A program made the position numbers and the translations under genes. Shown in pieces: positions 33,589 through 45,218 of a stretch of DNA of 64,000 nucleotides (its first letter is position 1; each line of letters opens with the position of its first letter). The stretch is from Elephas maximus indicus (taxonomy: Eukaryota; Chordata; Mammalia; Proboscidea; Elephantidae), in the NCBI RefSeq assembly GCF_024166365.1, contig NC_064820.1, positions 84,954,001 to 85,018,000 of the forward strand, written 5' to 3'. The notes beneath the pieces are model-generated. The model saw only the letters and a program-made list of their open reading frames with translations, was not told the origin of the DNA and ran no database searches.

Positions 33589-36500
33589 CTGTAGACAGTA
33601 CAAAAGATACAGCTGACTAATGCCTGTGGCACCACTGATGTGGACTGTGGCCTCCCCATCCAAGCTACAGCCTAGACAAGTACAGAACCATATGTTTCTA
33701 GGACTGCAAGAGAAACCTTTTTTCCTTGCAAATAGTCTCATAAGAATTCGAAATGTCATACCTCAAATACCAGCTGACTCAGTATCTGAAAAAAGCAATG
33801 TGGTTCATCCTTGATACCTTCACAGAACTGATTTCATAAAATGAATACTCTACTGAACTCTACCATAGTGTGACATAGTTTAGGAGGTCTTCTAATATTA
33901 ACTGTAAAAGTAATACTTCCGTTACACTAAGCTTCACAGTTTACAAAGTACATTCATGTACAATACCTCATTTGTTTCTCCTAACACAATTGTGAGTTAG
34001 AAAGGGCAGGTTCAATCACTCCCTATTTTACAGATGAGCAAAATGAGGCTCAGAAAGGTTAAGCAACTTGTTCCAGGTTACAAAGCTAGTGTAAGAGCTG
34101 AGACTTGAATCCAGATGTCCTTATTCCAACACATACATACATCATTCCCTCAACGAAAATGACCTGTACTCTATTCAGAAAGGTCAGCTCTTTTCAGCTG
34201 AGGGTATTTAGGCCAAGGGAAGCTAGGAAAAGAGGATGAACTCTTTAGGCCTAATCCAGAGATCTTCTCAATACTGCATCAGTTTGTTGTCACAAAGCAT
34301 GCCCTGGAGAAAGGAACTGATGAGGGCCATATTAAGAAAATGCCCAAGAACCTCAGACTTCCCCCAAGAAGAACACATTAGCAACCCTGGGAACACTAGG
34401 ATAGGCTTTATTCAGAACTGAGTTCATCTTTAACTGAGAACTACCCATTAACCAGAATACCCCACAAACAGACTGCAAGACTCAGGTCCTGGTGTTGAGT
34501 TCACTATCGGCTTGATTTCATAACAGACTTGGAAGCAGCTGCCATAAAACACACAAAACCAAAAGAAAATGGCATCTTACTACCCACTTATAGAAAGGCT
34601 TTTTTAGAGTTTGAATATGTCCATAGCATTCAAAACTTTCCCAGGTTCTCAAAATGCTCTCATAAAGCACAGATGAAATGTTTCAGCAGTGGTACACAAG
34701 ATTTGTAGGAGAGAAAAGGCTAACGAAAAAAAAGTATTCCTAGTGAACAACTGAATCAGTTGTGTCAAGATGTCTTTTTCTTTTTCTTGCAAGAACTGAG
34801 TTCCTCAAACATAACTCTTTTTTAAGTCAAACATAACTTTTTTAAGCTGTACATTTTCTTTCCAAATTTTGTACAGCATTGGCCAATAGATTCACTGCTC
34901 TAATGTCTTATGGCAACCAATGTACCACACTCTCCACTCACCCAGCAGGTGTGACTGAGGGCTGGGGTTGGGGGCGGGGTGCTGACTGAAATGGGGTCAG
35001 GAAACTTTCCCATACTGATGATGATCCACAATGGAAGGGTACAAAGTGGTGAGAGGAACTCTGGGTTTCACCTCCTGCATATGTAGGTATTTCATGGCTC
35101 CCTCTCCATGTCTGTCATGAATTTGCTACACAGAGAAAACAGAAACTACACTGGATAGCCTTCATCCAGCAGAGGAGTGTTTAAAATGGTTCAAATGATC
35201 TTTATCCACACTTAACACTCAATATTTTATTTCCTCCCATGAGATGGGCTCAGGATTAGATAGACGACTAGGCTTTACCAAAATTTACCAAAACTTCAAT
35301 AATGGACCCTTACAATTTTACCACCTCCAATTATAACCACCCATAAAATACTACAAAAAAGATAAAGAGCCTCTCCAGAAAATGACAGTTATAAACCTGA
35401 CTACTAGGACTACTAGTAATTGATACATAATCTCATTCATTAGTCAGCTTACTGCTGGAAAGAATAATCACAGAACCCAAGCTTTAGGTCAGTCTCTGGA
35501 GTCAGATTTCTAGGGTTCAAATTCCCTCTCTACCTCTTGTCAGCTGAATGAATATGGACGCATGGCATAAACTACTCCAAAAGCTTCAGTACGCTCACCT
35601 GTAAAATGAGGATGATAACAATGCCTGCACACAAGGAGCTGTTGTGCAGATTAAATGATATAACTCTCATAAAGCTCACATAACACAGTGCTTGTAAGTT
35701 GGACCTCAAAAACTATTAGCCAGTGTTATCAGGCCACGTTGCCCCATTAGTTTACAGAAGAATAACATATTACTCATTTATACAAGAAAAAAAGCAAGTT
35801 ATCAGACATTTGGAAAAAAATGAGTAACCTTCTCGAATTTTTCCAGTTAGAATCACCTTTAAGATTTCTGATGCAGGCTCTCTCCCCTACCCAGTTCCAC
35901 AATCTCTCTTGCACCGAATGAACACCCCCCAAAAGTGGCAGAAAATCCACGCTGGTGAAAAATTGTAGGCTACGTTTAGAACAGAGAAGGATGAGGAGAA
36001 AAAAAAACAGATCATGTGGAAGAAAAAAAAAGACATCATAATGCTACCAACAGGAAAGGATAAGCACGGGTGCTTAAATCGCAAGAAATGCTCATCTTCA
36101 AAGACAGCGACAGAGACAGGCAGACAAGCAAGAAGTACTGATTGTGAGATAAATGTAAACTCAATACCATTATTCACTCTTTCCCCAAAGCAGTCAGGCT
36201 ATTACTGGCTTCAAAACACTGTATTATATAAAATTTTAGTAAATGTATAAAGAGCTTCCTGAAAAATGAACTACCTAAAAAAAATAAAGAAAAACTAAAA
36301 GGATAAAGTTAATGCATGATCCAAATTGCATTAGTAACTGCAGAAAGAAAAATACTAAACTACTATAAAGTAATGATCAAAGTAACATGACCTTTTCAAT
36401 CAAGTTGGATTCCTTATTTACAAGCTGTGTGAGTTTCTGCAGATTTGCGTCTACCGTATCTTGTCCAGCAGGAGAGATGCCTAAGAAGCCAGGACAGAAA

Positions 36501-39500
36501 TCAGAGAAAGACAGGAAATTTTGAAAGCCTTAAAGCTGTTCCGATTGCATGAATTTTGAGTCTACTCACCCTCCCAAGTGCCCCACTCTCCAAAAAAAAA
36601 AAAAAAAAAGACGAAAAAAAAACATTCTGTGTTCAAAGCCAAAGATAGAGGGACAGCAATGCTCCAAAACCAAACCCTAACAAAAGGACTACAATTTGTC
36701 CTCTAAGCTAATACTGTTGGCCAAAGTGTTATGCAGTTAGCCCAAGTCATTAGTAAATGAGCATGTCACTTCTCATTTCCCTCAAATTTAAGTTGTACCT
36801 TTTCCCCACCCATTTCAAATAGGTCTTTGATTACAACTATTTGGATTACTTCTACAGTACTGACTCCCAGTTACCCACCAGGCATCCAAAATATTTGGGG
36901 GGATATGAAAAAAATAGATTCCTGGGACCCACTCTTAACAGATTCTAATTCAGTAAGTCTGGAGTAGAACCCAAGATTCTGTATTTGTCATATATCAGGT
37001 TTGGCAACCACCACTCCACAGTACCAAGGCAGTTGTTGTTAGCTGCCATCAATCAATCCCAGCTGATGGAGGCTCCATGTGTCCAGAGTAGAACTGTTCC
37101 ATACGGTTCTCAAGGCTGTGACCTTTCGGAAGCAGATCGCCAGGTCTGTTTTCCAAAGTACCTCTGGGTGGGCTCAAATCTCCAAACTATTGGCTAATCA
37201 AACAATTTCGTGACTCTCAAACTACCACCTCCTCCCTATATGCTAAACGCATAACTCATCATAAAAATAAACTGTCCACCTAAGCTAGCTCTCCTTATGG
37301 CTTCTGCTTCTTAAACGGAAAATTTCAGCCAATTCTCCCAGTATAAATTTAGTATCCCAATCACTTAAGCACAAGGTCCCACATTCCCCCAAAGAAGCAT
37401 GTCCTAATTCACAGGTGCCCTCTATTTACTATACCTCTGGTCTGCTGCAATCAGTTTTCAAGTAGTGGAATCATGGGAGTGTACCTCACCAAAATCAATC
37501 TGCTGCTGATTTCTGTTCACGCAGGAAAATGCTAGAAGCAGCAGGTGAGAATCATTTAAAGTAATTGCCCATTTGTATTAGGATAAATGCTATCTTTCAG
37601 CAGCAACTTAATAAATATCTGTGATTTAGTCTTTTAAAAGAAAATGACCCACTTCAAAGGGGCAATATCTAAAGACCAAGAATCAAGACACGTATAAAAC
37701 CCAGAAGAATAGATAAAACACAAGTATCTACTTATCTAACAAACATGGGAATAAAACTGAAGTTGGAAAATGCAATTTTTTTGGAGTGCTATAACACAAT
37801 ACACAAACTTCTTCATTAAAGTAAATAATGAAATATGATTATGTCATCTCAGGGTGTATCTACTCAATGTGCAAACGAACATTAGCTAAAGAGCAAAGGG
37901 CTTACCTGCGAGGCTAAGCCTAAAATAACTGCTTAGGATGTCATCACAAAAGCGACACAGGTTGGAAAGCTGTTTCAAATGTTCTTGCAACTGCACTTTA
38001 GGAAAGCGTACTTTGTAAAGAGGTGCAAGAAATCCAAACACATAAGCATCCAAGGTAGAAGGCCTAAGGAGTAATTAAAGAAATTTTTAAACCATGTAAG
38101 AAAAGCAACTTGAGTCTATGATAATTACCACCTACAGAAAAGTTTTCCTATCATAAAACGCTATTCAAAATAAATTTTTGAGCTTTTAGGGGGACAAGGG
38201 GACTTCCTTTGAATAAATGCTTGATGAATATCTGTTCAAAATATCAAAGTGATTTTTAAGGGAATGTACTCACGTATCTCCAAAGAAAAACTGGGATGTT
38301 CCCAATCTCTTTGACAGAAGATTTAGGCACTCCTTGGCATCTCTGTATATCTAATAAGGATGAAATACATCTCAAGGGTAGGAAAGATGCTTTGAAACTA
38401 CTTTTTAGGCAGGCAGCTAGAGGTAGTCATCTCTGCTAACTCTTCTGTCCCTTCTCTGGCTAGCCCTTGCTTTTAAAGCTGCCCAGACGATACCTGTGCT
38501 TCCACTTCTTGAAGGTGGTAGAGGGGAGGCTCCCCTCTGGTCAGTAGAATCCTATTCAGTGCTCCTTTAGACATTCTTCCAGGCAGGATCAAACTCAGGG
38601 GAAAAGGTATTTGTGAAGCAAACCATGGTTTTGTCACAGTAAAGTAATTGTCACTCTCAACCCAGAATGTGTGAAGCTGCAAAGAGAAGGGGAAAAACAC
38701 TACAAATATGTTCTTTTATAAAAAGGCCAATCCCTCAATTAATGTGATAGTTTATAAAAATATGTGCATAAAGTGACTTCATACAAATTTTCCAGTTAGA
38801 ATAACTCAAGAGTAATATGATATTATTTTAAACATGTATTTTGTTGACTACTATATCCCAGGCACCTGGAATATAGCCTGGCATATAGCAGGTGCTCAAA
38901 CAAATGATTTACAGTTCAGTCAATTGTATACAGTGGTGCAACAAACTCCATCTCCCACAAAGACTTTTTATTTCCAAAATGATATTATCTTCCACTTTGT
39001 TTCACAAAACTAGTTGATTATCTAACAGAATCCCATCTCACAGTAATATTAAAGAATCAAGATTAATAAAGGCAATTTCCTCTCTTTTTTAAGCCTTTTT
39101 CATTATTTTTCTTCTCAATAGACTAAATGCATTTCCAACCAGGTCACTAAAGTACTGTCATATTTATGTACACTCACCGCTGCAGGAAGAAGCCTTTCTT
39201 CGAGGAGAGCAATGTAAGCTAGTGTATCAGCCCCTTGTTTTGCTGAGAGTTCATAATCAGCGTTGTATTTCTATTAAAAAAACATTAAACCAGAGAACCT
39301 CAGAAGTCAAAGGACATCCTAAAGACAGTGAAACTAAACAAATTAGGATTCCTATTCTTCCTCAGATGGCAAACATGATATTAAAAGAAGAGAAAGAGAT
39401 ATATAAATCCAGTAAAAACTGTTACTTGATAAACATAAGGTTCATAGCACAGCCTCACGCACACAGTAAGCTCAAAAAATGTTAGTGATGACTTTTTATT

Positions 39501-41444
39501 AGTTACTATTATCTCAATGCTTGTTAATTACTTAGTTCAGTGCACAGCATGTAGTATGCACTTAATAAACAAAAGCTATTATTTTTGTCAATAATAATAA
39601 AGAAAAAGTTCTAATTGGTTGCTTTTTCCCAAAAAAGCCTTCCAATTTAGAAAAGTTCAAAATTCTATTGACATGGGATTTCTTTTTTAAAAAAGCACTG
39701 GCAAAACAATTACAACTTCTGCATTTAAATAAATCTTTTTATGTTTAAAAACTTCTCATACATTATTTCATGAAACATTTATCTAACTGCAACTATCAGT
39801 TGATAACTGAAAGGTCGGCGATTCGCAATCACCAGCAGGTCCATGGGAGAAAGACATGTCAGTCTGCTTCTGCAGACATTTACAGCTTTGGAAACCCTAT
39901 GGGGTCGGTATGAGTTGGAATCAACTCGATGGCAGTGGGTTTGGCTTTATCAGGTGATAAAGTGTTTTTATAAAATAACAGATAACCGCTTGTTGGTACG
40001 AACTCAGGTGTCACATACAGCACAGAACGTGCAGCAACTGTGTAACTAAAGTGACAATCCTATCAATACATGTGACAGTGAAATGGCTAAATTGAATCTG
40101 CTTTATATCTAAATTTCAATAAAATCCAAGCAAAGTACATAAAAATATAAATTAACTATACTTCCCTCTATGACTTTCAAATCACAGTGAAACTCATGCT
40201 TTAGAATAGCAATTCCCAAGTCTATTTTTATAAAACCCCAGGTATCTCCAACTGGCTAAAGAGGTGGCAATATATAAATATAAACACAAACAAAACTCTT
40301 AGTATGTATTTTTTTAAATAACATACAGGGATCATCAATCTACTTGTTCAAAAGAAACCACCAACCTGTTTTCTTAAAAAGTTTAATATTTTTGCCGGCT
40401 GAGAAACAATACTGTCTTCAGTTGTCAAAATTGGCACATCTCCTATAATGAGAAAACAGTTTACATCCAACTAAGCATTTACTCTGAAGACGTTTCAATC
40501 TCCTAAAAACTATACCAATTGCACATTTGAAGGGGTAAAAATGAGTAAACCCATCTACCTTTTTTTTTTTGCAAGTTCACAAAGAGCAGTTCTGGAGAAC
40601 ATTTTCATTTCTCATAATTTCCACACTTATTTGGCTTACATTTTGAGGTATTACTCAGAATGATCAAACCATAAGCGACATACAGCCAAAGGCACGGTAA
40701 GAAGAAATTAAAACCCCAAGGTACCCAGTGGCTATATGCCTAGTGGCTTTAAATGGAAAAAAATTGAAGAGAGCAGAAACGGGTGTTAAAAAGTTTACAC
40801 GGTACCTCTTGAACCTCTCCAGGTGTTATCTATGACACTGACTTTCAAGGGTGCGCCAGAAAACTTGGCATAAGCCTGAAACAGAGTTTACAGTAAAACA
40901 TTTCAGACCCAGTACGTAATGTATACATGCAGAGCTGCTTTACTTCACACCACCGTCCCCGGAGAGCAGAAGGGCCCCGCCAGCGCCGCGTCCCTCCCCC
41001 GACCTCCGGCCGGCGGCCCGCGCACCAGCGACCCCGATTTGGGGACATCATTGCCGAAAAGATCCGAGAGATTTGGGGCGGGCGCGTCCCCAGCTTCGGG
41101 CTTTGACTCCACTGTCCGGGCAGCTTTGCAAGTTCGAGGAAACACAGAGCCCAGCTGAACAGCCACCACTCTCCCGCCGGCCCCTGAGGCTGCAACTCCC
41201 CGACAAAAAGAAGCCCACGGCGGCGCAGCGAACTGCGCCCGGACGGCCTTAGCCCTGGAGCGCCGCAGGGAACCGTAGAAAGCCGCGCGAGCCGGCCCCA
41301 GCGGGCCTCGTGCCTCTGGCCCCGCCCCTTCTGCCCGCGCCCGGGCCCGCAAGGCGGCCTCACCATTACCACCAAAGACTCGCTGTGCACCGATGGGAGC
41401 CCCCAGCCACCTCCCCAGCAACTAAGCTCCAAGGGGGCCGCCAT
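33478..41444 (-). CDS. MTX3: Metaxin 3, complete gene, nine coding exons
   Basis: MTX3 is a metaxin of the mitochondrial outer membrane, a paralogue of MTX1 and MTX2 that are linked to the SAM complex and beta-barrel protein insertion. I recognised it from the exon peptides. Joining the exons at 41364-41444, 40806-40875, 40366-40442, 39178-39270, 38494-38676, 38274-38350, 37906-38063, 36392-36480 and 33478-33588 gives 939 bp, or 312 aa plus stop, with all phases consistent and all introns GT-AG. The N-terminal part (about 1-105) is the thioredoxin/Tom37-like fold, and the region about 120-255 is the GST-C-like helical domain ([39 protein letters not shown]). The tail is hydrophilic and Pro-rich ([16 protein letters not shown]) with no membrane anchor. 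Nothing in the frame is broken. Confidence 0.95.
33930..34140 (-). repeat. MIR SINE in MTX3 intron 8
   Basis: Inverted MIR core: 'ttttacagatgagcaaaatg', 'ggctcagaaaggttaagcaa', 'cttgaatccagatgtcc'. Confidence 0.75.
35475..35710 (+). repeat. MIR SINE in MTX3 intron 8
   Basis: Sense MIR features: 'ctggagtcagatttctaggg', 'cacctgtaaaatgaggatga', 'gttgtgcagattaaatgata', and 'acacagtgcttgtaagt'. Confidence 0.75.
36392..36480 (-). CDS. MTX3: MTX3 coding exon 8
   Basis: Acceptor ...GCTTCTTAG. Encodes (G)[20 protein letters not shown] and ends SNLIEK, residues 247-276. The donor is GTCATG at 36391, a weaker match to consensus than the others. 89 bp. Confidence 0.92.
36880..37013 (+). repeat. MER5A-like hAT fragment in MTX3 intron 7
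   Basis: Contains 'tcctgggacccactcttaac' and 'cagattctaattcagtaagt', close to the middle of MER5A-type non-autonomous hAT elements. Diverged. Confidence 0.5.
37030..37205 (-). repeat. AfroSINE in MTX3 intron 7
   Basis: Antisense with 'ggctccatgtgtccagagta', 'cggaagcagatcgccaggtc', 'gtgggctcaaatctcc'. It mixes features of both subfamilies. Confidence 0.8.
37906..38063 (-). CDS. MTX3: MTX3 coding exon 7
   Basis: Acceptor ...CTCCTTAG. Completes Thr194, then [20 protein letters not shown] and on to SSYFRLSLA, leaving one base for the next codon. Donor GTAAGC at 37905. 158 bp. Confidence 0.94.
38274..38350 (-). CDS. MTX3: MTX3 coding exon 6
   Basis: Acceptor ...CTTATTAG. Encodes [20 protein letters not shown], then FFFGD and two bases of Thr194. 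Donor GTGAGT at 38273. 77 bp. Confidence 0.93.
38494..38676 (-). CDS. MTX3: MTX3 coding exon 5
   Basis: Acceptor ...CTTTGCAG. Encodes [19 protein letters not shown]...HLQEVEAQ, residues 108-168. Donor GTATCG at 38493. 183 bp, phase 0 at both ends. This is the largest exon with strong metaxin similarity. Confidence 0.95.
39178..39270 (-). CDS. MTX3: MTX3 coding exon 4
   Basis: Acceptor ...TTTAATAG. Encodes [20 protein letters not shown]...LLPAA, residues 77-107. Donor GTGAGTG at 39177. 93 bp, phase 0 at both ends. Confidence 0.93.
39797..39952 (+). repeat. AfroSINE, 5'-truncated, in MTX3 intron 3
   Basis: Sense: 'aactgaaaggtcggcgattc', 'gaaagacatgtcagtctgct', tail 'tggaatcaactcgatggcag'. Confidence 0.82.
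40366..40442 (-). CDS. MTX3: MTX3 coding exon 3
   Basis: Acceptor ...CATTATAG. Encodes (G)[18 protein letters not shown]...LRKQ, residues 51-76. Donor GTTGG at 40365. 77 bp, ends in phase 0. Confidence 0.92.
40806..40875 (-). CDS. MTX3: MTX3 coding exon 2
   Basis: Acceptor ...CTGTTTCAG before GCTTATGCC. Encodes [17 protein letters not shown]..., ends with a G that completes Gly51 in the next exon. Donor GTACCG-side at 40805. 70 bp. Confidence 0.92.
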
Positions 41445-41540
41445 GTTGCCGGGCTGACCTTTGCTACCCCGGAAGCACTTTTGCCGTCAGAGTTCCGGCA
41501 CGTGGGAATGCGGAGGCGGGGCGAAAGATGAGAAGGTTAC
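40960..41540 (-). promoter_or_regulatory. MTX3: MTX3 CpG-island promoter
   Basis: A strongly GC- and CpG-rich block in an AT-rich region spans the first exon. Visible motifs: an ETS-type CCGGAAG at 41469-41475, an E-box CACGTG at 41499-41504, a GC box AGGCGGGGCG at 41514-41523, and a YY1-type AACATGGCGGC on the minus strand overlapping the start codon (41436-41446). No TATA box is evident. This is the usual look of a housekeeping mitochondrial-protein promoter. Confidence 0.8.
41364..41444 (-). CDS. MTX3: MTX3 coding exon 1
   Basis: Residues 1-27, starting [18 protein letters not shown] and ending SLVVM. The ATG at 41444 is in a good Kozak setting (CAACATGGCG). The donor is GTGAGG at 41363. 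Phase 0. The longer open frame that reads on into the intron (to 40845) is not coding. Confidence 0.94.
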
Positions 41541-41639
41541 TTTTGGGCTCCGGAGAGAAAACATGAAACTCACAGCAATCTTGGCACTAGCCCAGGGGTT
41601 AAGAACCCTGGACCTTAATTCAAACAGACTCACCAGCCA

Positions 41640-42005
41640 TCTTCACAAATATTTATTGGATGCTTACTGTGTGCCAAGGAGTCCCTGAAAACGTTGGAAG
41701 TTCTAGTCCATCCAGAGTTGCCTTGGAAGAATGGCCTGGTGATCAACTCCCGAAAAATCAGCCGTTGGAAACCCTACGGAGCACAGTTCTTCTCTGACAC
41801 ATATGGGGCCACCAAGAGTTAGTCAACTTTGTGGCAACTTTTTTTTTTTTTAACTGTGTGCTGAACACTGCGAACCTTAACTACACTGAGTCTGAATTAC
41901 CCAATTTGTGAAATTGGGGTGACAGTTTATTTACAAGATTGTTGTGAGTGAAATGATGACATGGGGCAAATATTTGGCACACAGTAGGCACTCAATAATT
42001 GTTCA
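41640..42005 (+). repeat. L2/MIR-type relic split by a SINE
   Basis: Left part 'aatatttattggatgctta'. Right part from 41852 includes 'gattgttgtgagtgaaatga' and 'cacacagtaggcactcaata'. The two halves are joined by the duplicated ACTGTGTGC (41666-41674 and 41853-41861) around the SINE. Confidence 0.6.
41675..41851 (+). repeat. AfroSINE, second subfamily, with target duplication
   Basis: Sense: 'caaggagtccctgaaaacg', 'aaaatcagccgttggaaacc', 'gagcacagttcttctctgac', then a T-run. Flanked by the 9-bp duplication ACTGTGTGC. It lies about 230 bp upstream of the MTX3 start codon. Confidence 0.85.
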
Positions 42006-43139
42006 ACCTGGTTTTCCCATATGATTTGACCTCTGCCTGCGTTTTCAGTCTCAGTCTCAGCTATGTCACCCTCATGTTCACTTGCTCCACCCTTCTTGAA
42101 AGTAACCCTATTCCTGAAACTTGTCAGGTGCATTCCGTCTCACTTTAGCACTACTCTTTCAGTCTGGAATATCTTTCTACCCTATCTAACTGCTCCTTCA
42201 AAAATAAGCTTAACTGTTATCTTCTCTGGAAAGATTTTACAAAGTTAGGAGCTTCTTGGGGGTTCCTGCAGCCCCTTATACATACTTGAATTGTAGAATG
42301 CATAACAGATTTTTCATAACAGACCCTCCCTGTAACAGATCTCTTGCCTTCCACTACACTGGAAACTTTGTAGACAGAACAGGACCAGCTTCTGTTGCAC
42401 ACGGCCCCACACTTGGCAGAGCCCCACACTTGGTTTAATGCTCTGCTGTCACCATCTTGAAATTCTTGATACCTTTTGAACAAGGGGCCCTGTATTTTGG
42501 ACTGGACCCTGCAAATTATATATCCAGTCATGTAGCCAACTGGACCTGCTAGCTATGGGTTAAATGTTTCTTGAGCATTAAAATGACAATTTCTTAGAAA
42601 AGCTGTCAAAGAGAAAAGATAGTCTTTGGGAATGTTATGATTCAGTCGTGTTTACTGGGTCCCAGAGGTGGGGCTTGGGTGATGGGTCTTTTTTCTAAAG
42701 GGCACTGTAGTCTTCCCAGGATACCCACCATCATGTCCCTGAATGCTTTCCTTTCCCCTGCCTCATTGAGTTGGTTGAGTTCTTTTAAACAACTGAAAGC
42801 TCAAAAGAAACCTCAGCAAATTTTCAAGAAATTGCATATCAATAAACATTTGCTAGGCAACCCGTTACTGTTCACAAATCTGTCTAAATCACAATTCCAA
42901 TCTGCTAGCCTTTTTTTCAAGTTTCAAAGACAGGAGTTCTCAGAAATGGAAAAGGAAAGGTATGTCAAAGATGGGAACTCATTAACAGTACTTTAAAACT
43001 GGAAAACTTAACATATGTGACATTAAAACTAAGTATCAAAACATTTATTGAACAGGTACGATGTCACACACTATAAGACTCTGAAAGACTATGGAGAGAA
43101 ATAAGATACAAATTCTATTCTCAGGAGTTATATTCACTG
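42006..43139. other. Intergenic, nothing recognised
   Basis: No coding exon or named repeat. The open frame at 42637-42996 shows no recognisable domain. The text near 43040 resembles an L2 tail. Confidence 0.35.
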
Positions 43140-44394
43140 TGGTGCAGTGAATTACTTAATACGGCCCTTGTAGTCATAGTCTATGTGACTCCCACACAAT
43201 GGGTGGGACTATGCAAATAAGGTGCTTGTGGCCCACCAAGGGGATTGGACAGCCTGCTGCTAATACAGATATAGTATATGGAAACTGTGATGGTTAAGAT
43301 TATGTGTCACCTTGGCTGGGCCATGATTTTCAGTGGTTGAGCAGTTATGTAATGATGTAATTTGGCAGTTGTGTAATGTAATTGTCCTCTATTTTGTTCT
43401 GATATAATTATCTTCCATTTTGTGATGTGTTGTAAACCCTAGCCTCTATGCATGTGGTCATGGTCTCATTTGGGAATGAGTTGTCTGTTATGTTAATGAG
43501 GCAAGATTACTAGACAATGTGATTCAACTCACCACCCTTACCCCAGTCATCACCCTTACCACCCTTATTCAAGTCACATCCTTACCTGAGTCACACCTTA
43601 AAAGATAGAAGGAGAGAGAAGGGAGCAGAGTGGGGGGACCCACTGCCACCAAGAAGAGCTAGAAGTGGAGTGTGTCCTTTGGACCTGGAATCCCTGCACT
43701 GAGAACTTCCTAGACCAAGGAGACAGAGAGCTGTAACACTGGGGATGCTATAAGATGGCGAGAAGAGGCAGCGAGCATGGCAGAAAACTGGCAGCAGCAG
43801 AACCAGGAGACCAGTGTGAGATGGCACAGAGGGCTAGGGGACAGAGCAAGGCGGTTACAGTGGGTGTGCCAACACATGGAGCACAACAGCTGAGTGCCTT
43901 TAGGCAGGAGGCTTCCTGGCGGAGTAAAGAGCCTCCAGGCACTTGTCAATGAAGCTAGGCTTCCGGACCCACAGAGCTAGAGAGCTGAGTGCCTTCTGGC
44001 AGAGTGGGGTGCATCCAGGCACTTACTGGCAAGCTAAAGAGCTTTGTAACACTTACCCAAGCAGGGCAGAGACTGGGCCAAGGGGCTGAGGGCCAGAGAG
44101 AGGCCTGCTACAGGCACAGCTGAGAAAAGACTGTCCTGATCGAAGAACTATATCTTGAATAATAACCTGTTCTCACTGCAGTCAAGTCAATTCTGACTCA
44201 CGGCAACCCTATAGGATAGAGTAGAACTGCCCCATAGGGTTTCCAAGGCTGTAAATCTTTATGGAAGCTAACTGCCACATCTTTCTCCTGAGGAGCAGGA
44301 CCTTTTGCTTGGCAGCAGAGCACTTTAACCACTGCACCACCAGGGCTCTTGTGTAACCTGTTACTTCCCTAATAAACTGCATTAACTGTGAGTA
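43140..44394 (+). mobile_element. LTR-like element, copy A, with embedded SINE
   Basis: Related to copies B (46970-47698) and C (48621-49525, inverted). Shared landmarks: 'gggtgggactatgcaaataa' near 43201, 'ggacccacagagctagagag' near 43966, 'gcagggcagagactgggcc' near 44060 and 'cttccctaataaactgc' near 44364. A stretch from 43286 starting 'tgtgatggttaagatta' also resembles the LTR at 59323-59889, so the element may be composite. The right end is cut at an antisense SINE fragment. Confidence 0.65.
44172..44353 (-). repeat. AfroSINE embedded in LTR copy A
   Basis: Antisense copy flanked by TAACCTGTT at 44163-44171 and 44354-44362. It lacks the usual 'ctggtgggttcgaac' block: 'gaggagcagga' runs straight into 'ccttttgc'. 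The same deletion is present in copy B. Confidence 0.85.
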
Positions 44395-44478
44395 TGAGCG
44401 GCTGTTGGGCTCGAACTGCCGATCTTTTGGTTAGTAGCTGAGCGCTTAACCACGGCACCACCAGGGATCTCTATTGTG
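44395..44478 (-). repeat. AfroSINE head fragment
   Basis: Antisense: 'gagcggctgttgggctcgaa', 'ttggttagtagctgagcgct', 'ggcaccaccagggatctc'. Body and tail are missing. Confidence 0.82.
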
Positions 44479-44827
44479 CTAGAGCACAGCTTGGATAATG
44501 GATTGAGATGAATCCTTTTTCAGAGTATCTGGACTGAAACTGTGACTTCCGAGGGATCCCCTTCCAGAGCAGGGTTAGATTCCAGGCTCAGCCACCCACC
44601 TGCCTGGAGCTATTTGTAGAATTTTTAGGGTCTAAGCATATTTTGCTTTTAAGAACTTAATCCAAACACTAGGAGCTGAATAATTCAGGTCCAATTTGCC
44701 CAGGCAACTGAAATTAGATTGAGTTGGAGTCCAATCTTGATGTGAGTTGGGAAGTAAAACCAAAAATGTTTGTTTTATTTCAGTTTTAATTTTTCCCATT
44801 TATATCATTTAATATGCTCCTTCTTTT

Positions 44828-45218
44828 TGTCTTAGTTATCTAGTGCCACTAAGACAGAAATACCACAAGTGGATGGCTTTAACAAAAGAAATTTCTAACC
44901 ATTTAGGAGGCATTCAGAGCATCAGTTCAAGGGGAAGACTTTCTGTCTCTGTCAGCTCTGGGGGAAGGTTCTTGTCTCTTCAGCTTGTTTCCTGGTTCCT
45001 TGGAGATCTCCATGTGGCTTGGCATCAATCTTCCCCCATCTCTGCTTGGGCCCTTACTTGTTTAATCTCTTTTATGTCTCAAAAGAGATTGATTCAAGAC
45101 TCTCTATACTATTCCCGCCCATCAACATAACAAAGACAACCCATTCCCAAGTACCTAACCACCAGCACAGGTACACATACAACACATACTTTGGTGGGAC
45201 ACAGTTCAATTCATAGCA
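44828..45218 (-). mobile_element. Solo LTR, MaLR-like family, inverted
   Basis: Reverse complement of the family at 11953-12457: starts 'tgtcttagttatctagtgcc', includes 'gtctcaaaagagattgattc', ends 'cacagttcaattcatagca'. Shorter than the other copies. The flanks do not give a clear duplication. Confidence 0.75.

Noticed and set aside
40945-41421. A 158-aa minus-strand open frame and a longer 199-aa frame (40845-41444) in the CpG island
   Set aside because: The longer frame is MTX3 exon 1 reading into its intron. The other is a GC-rich shadow frame with no similarity I recognise.
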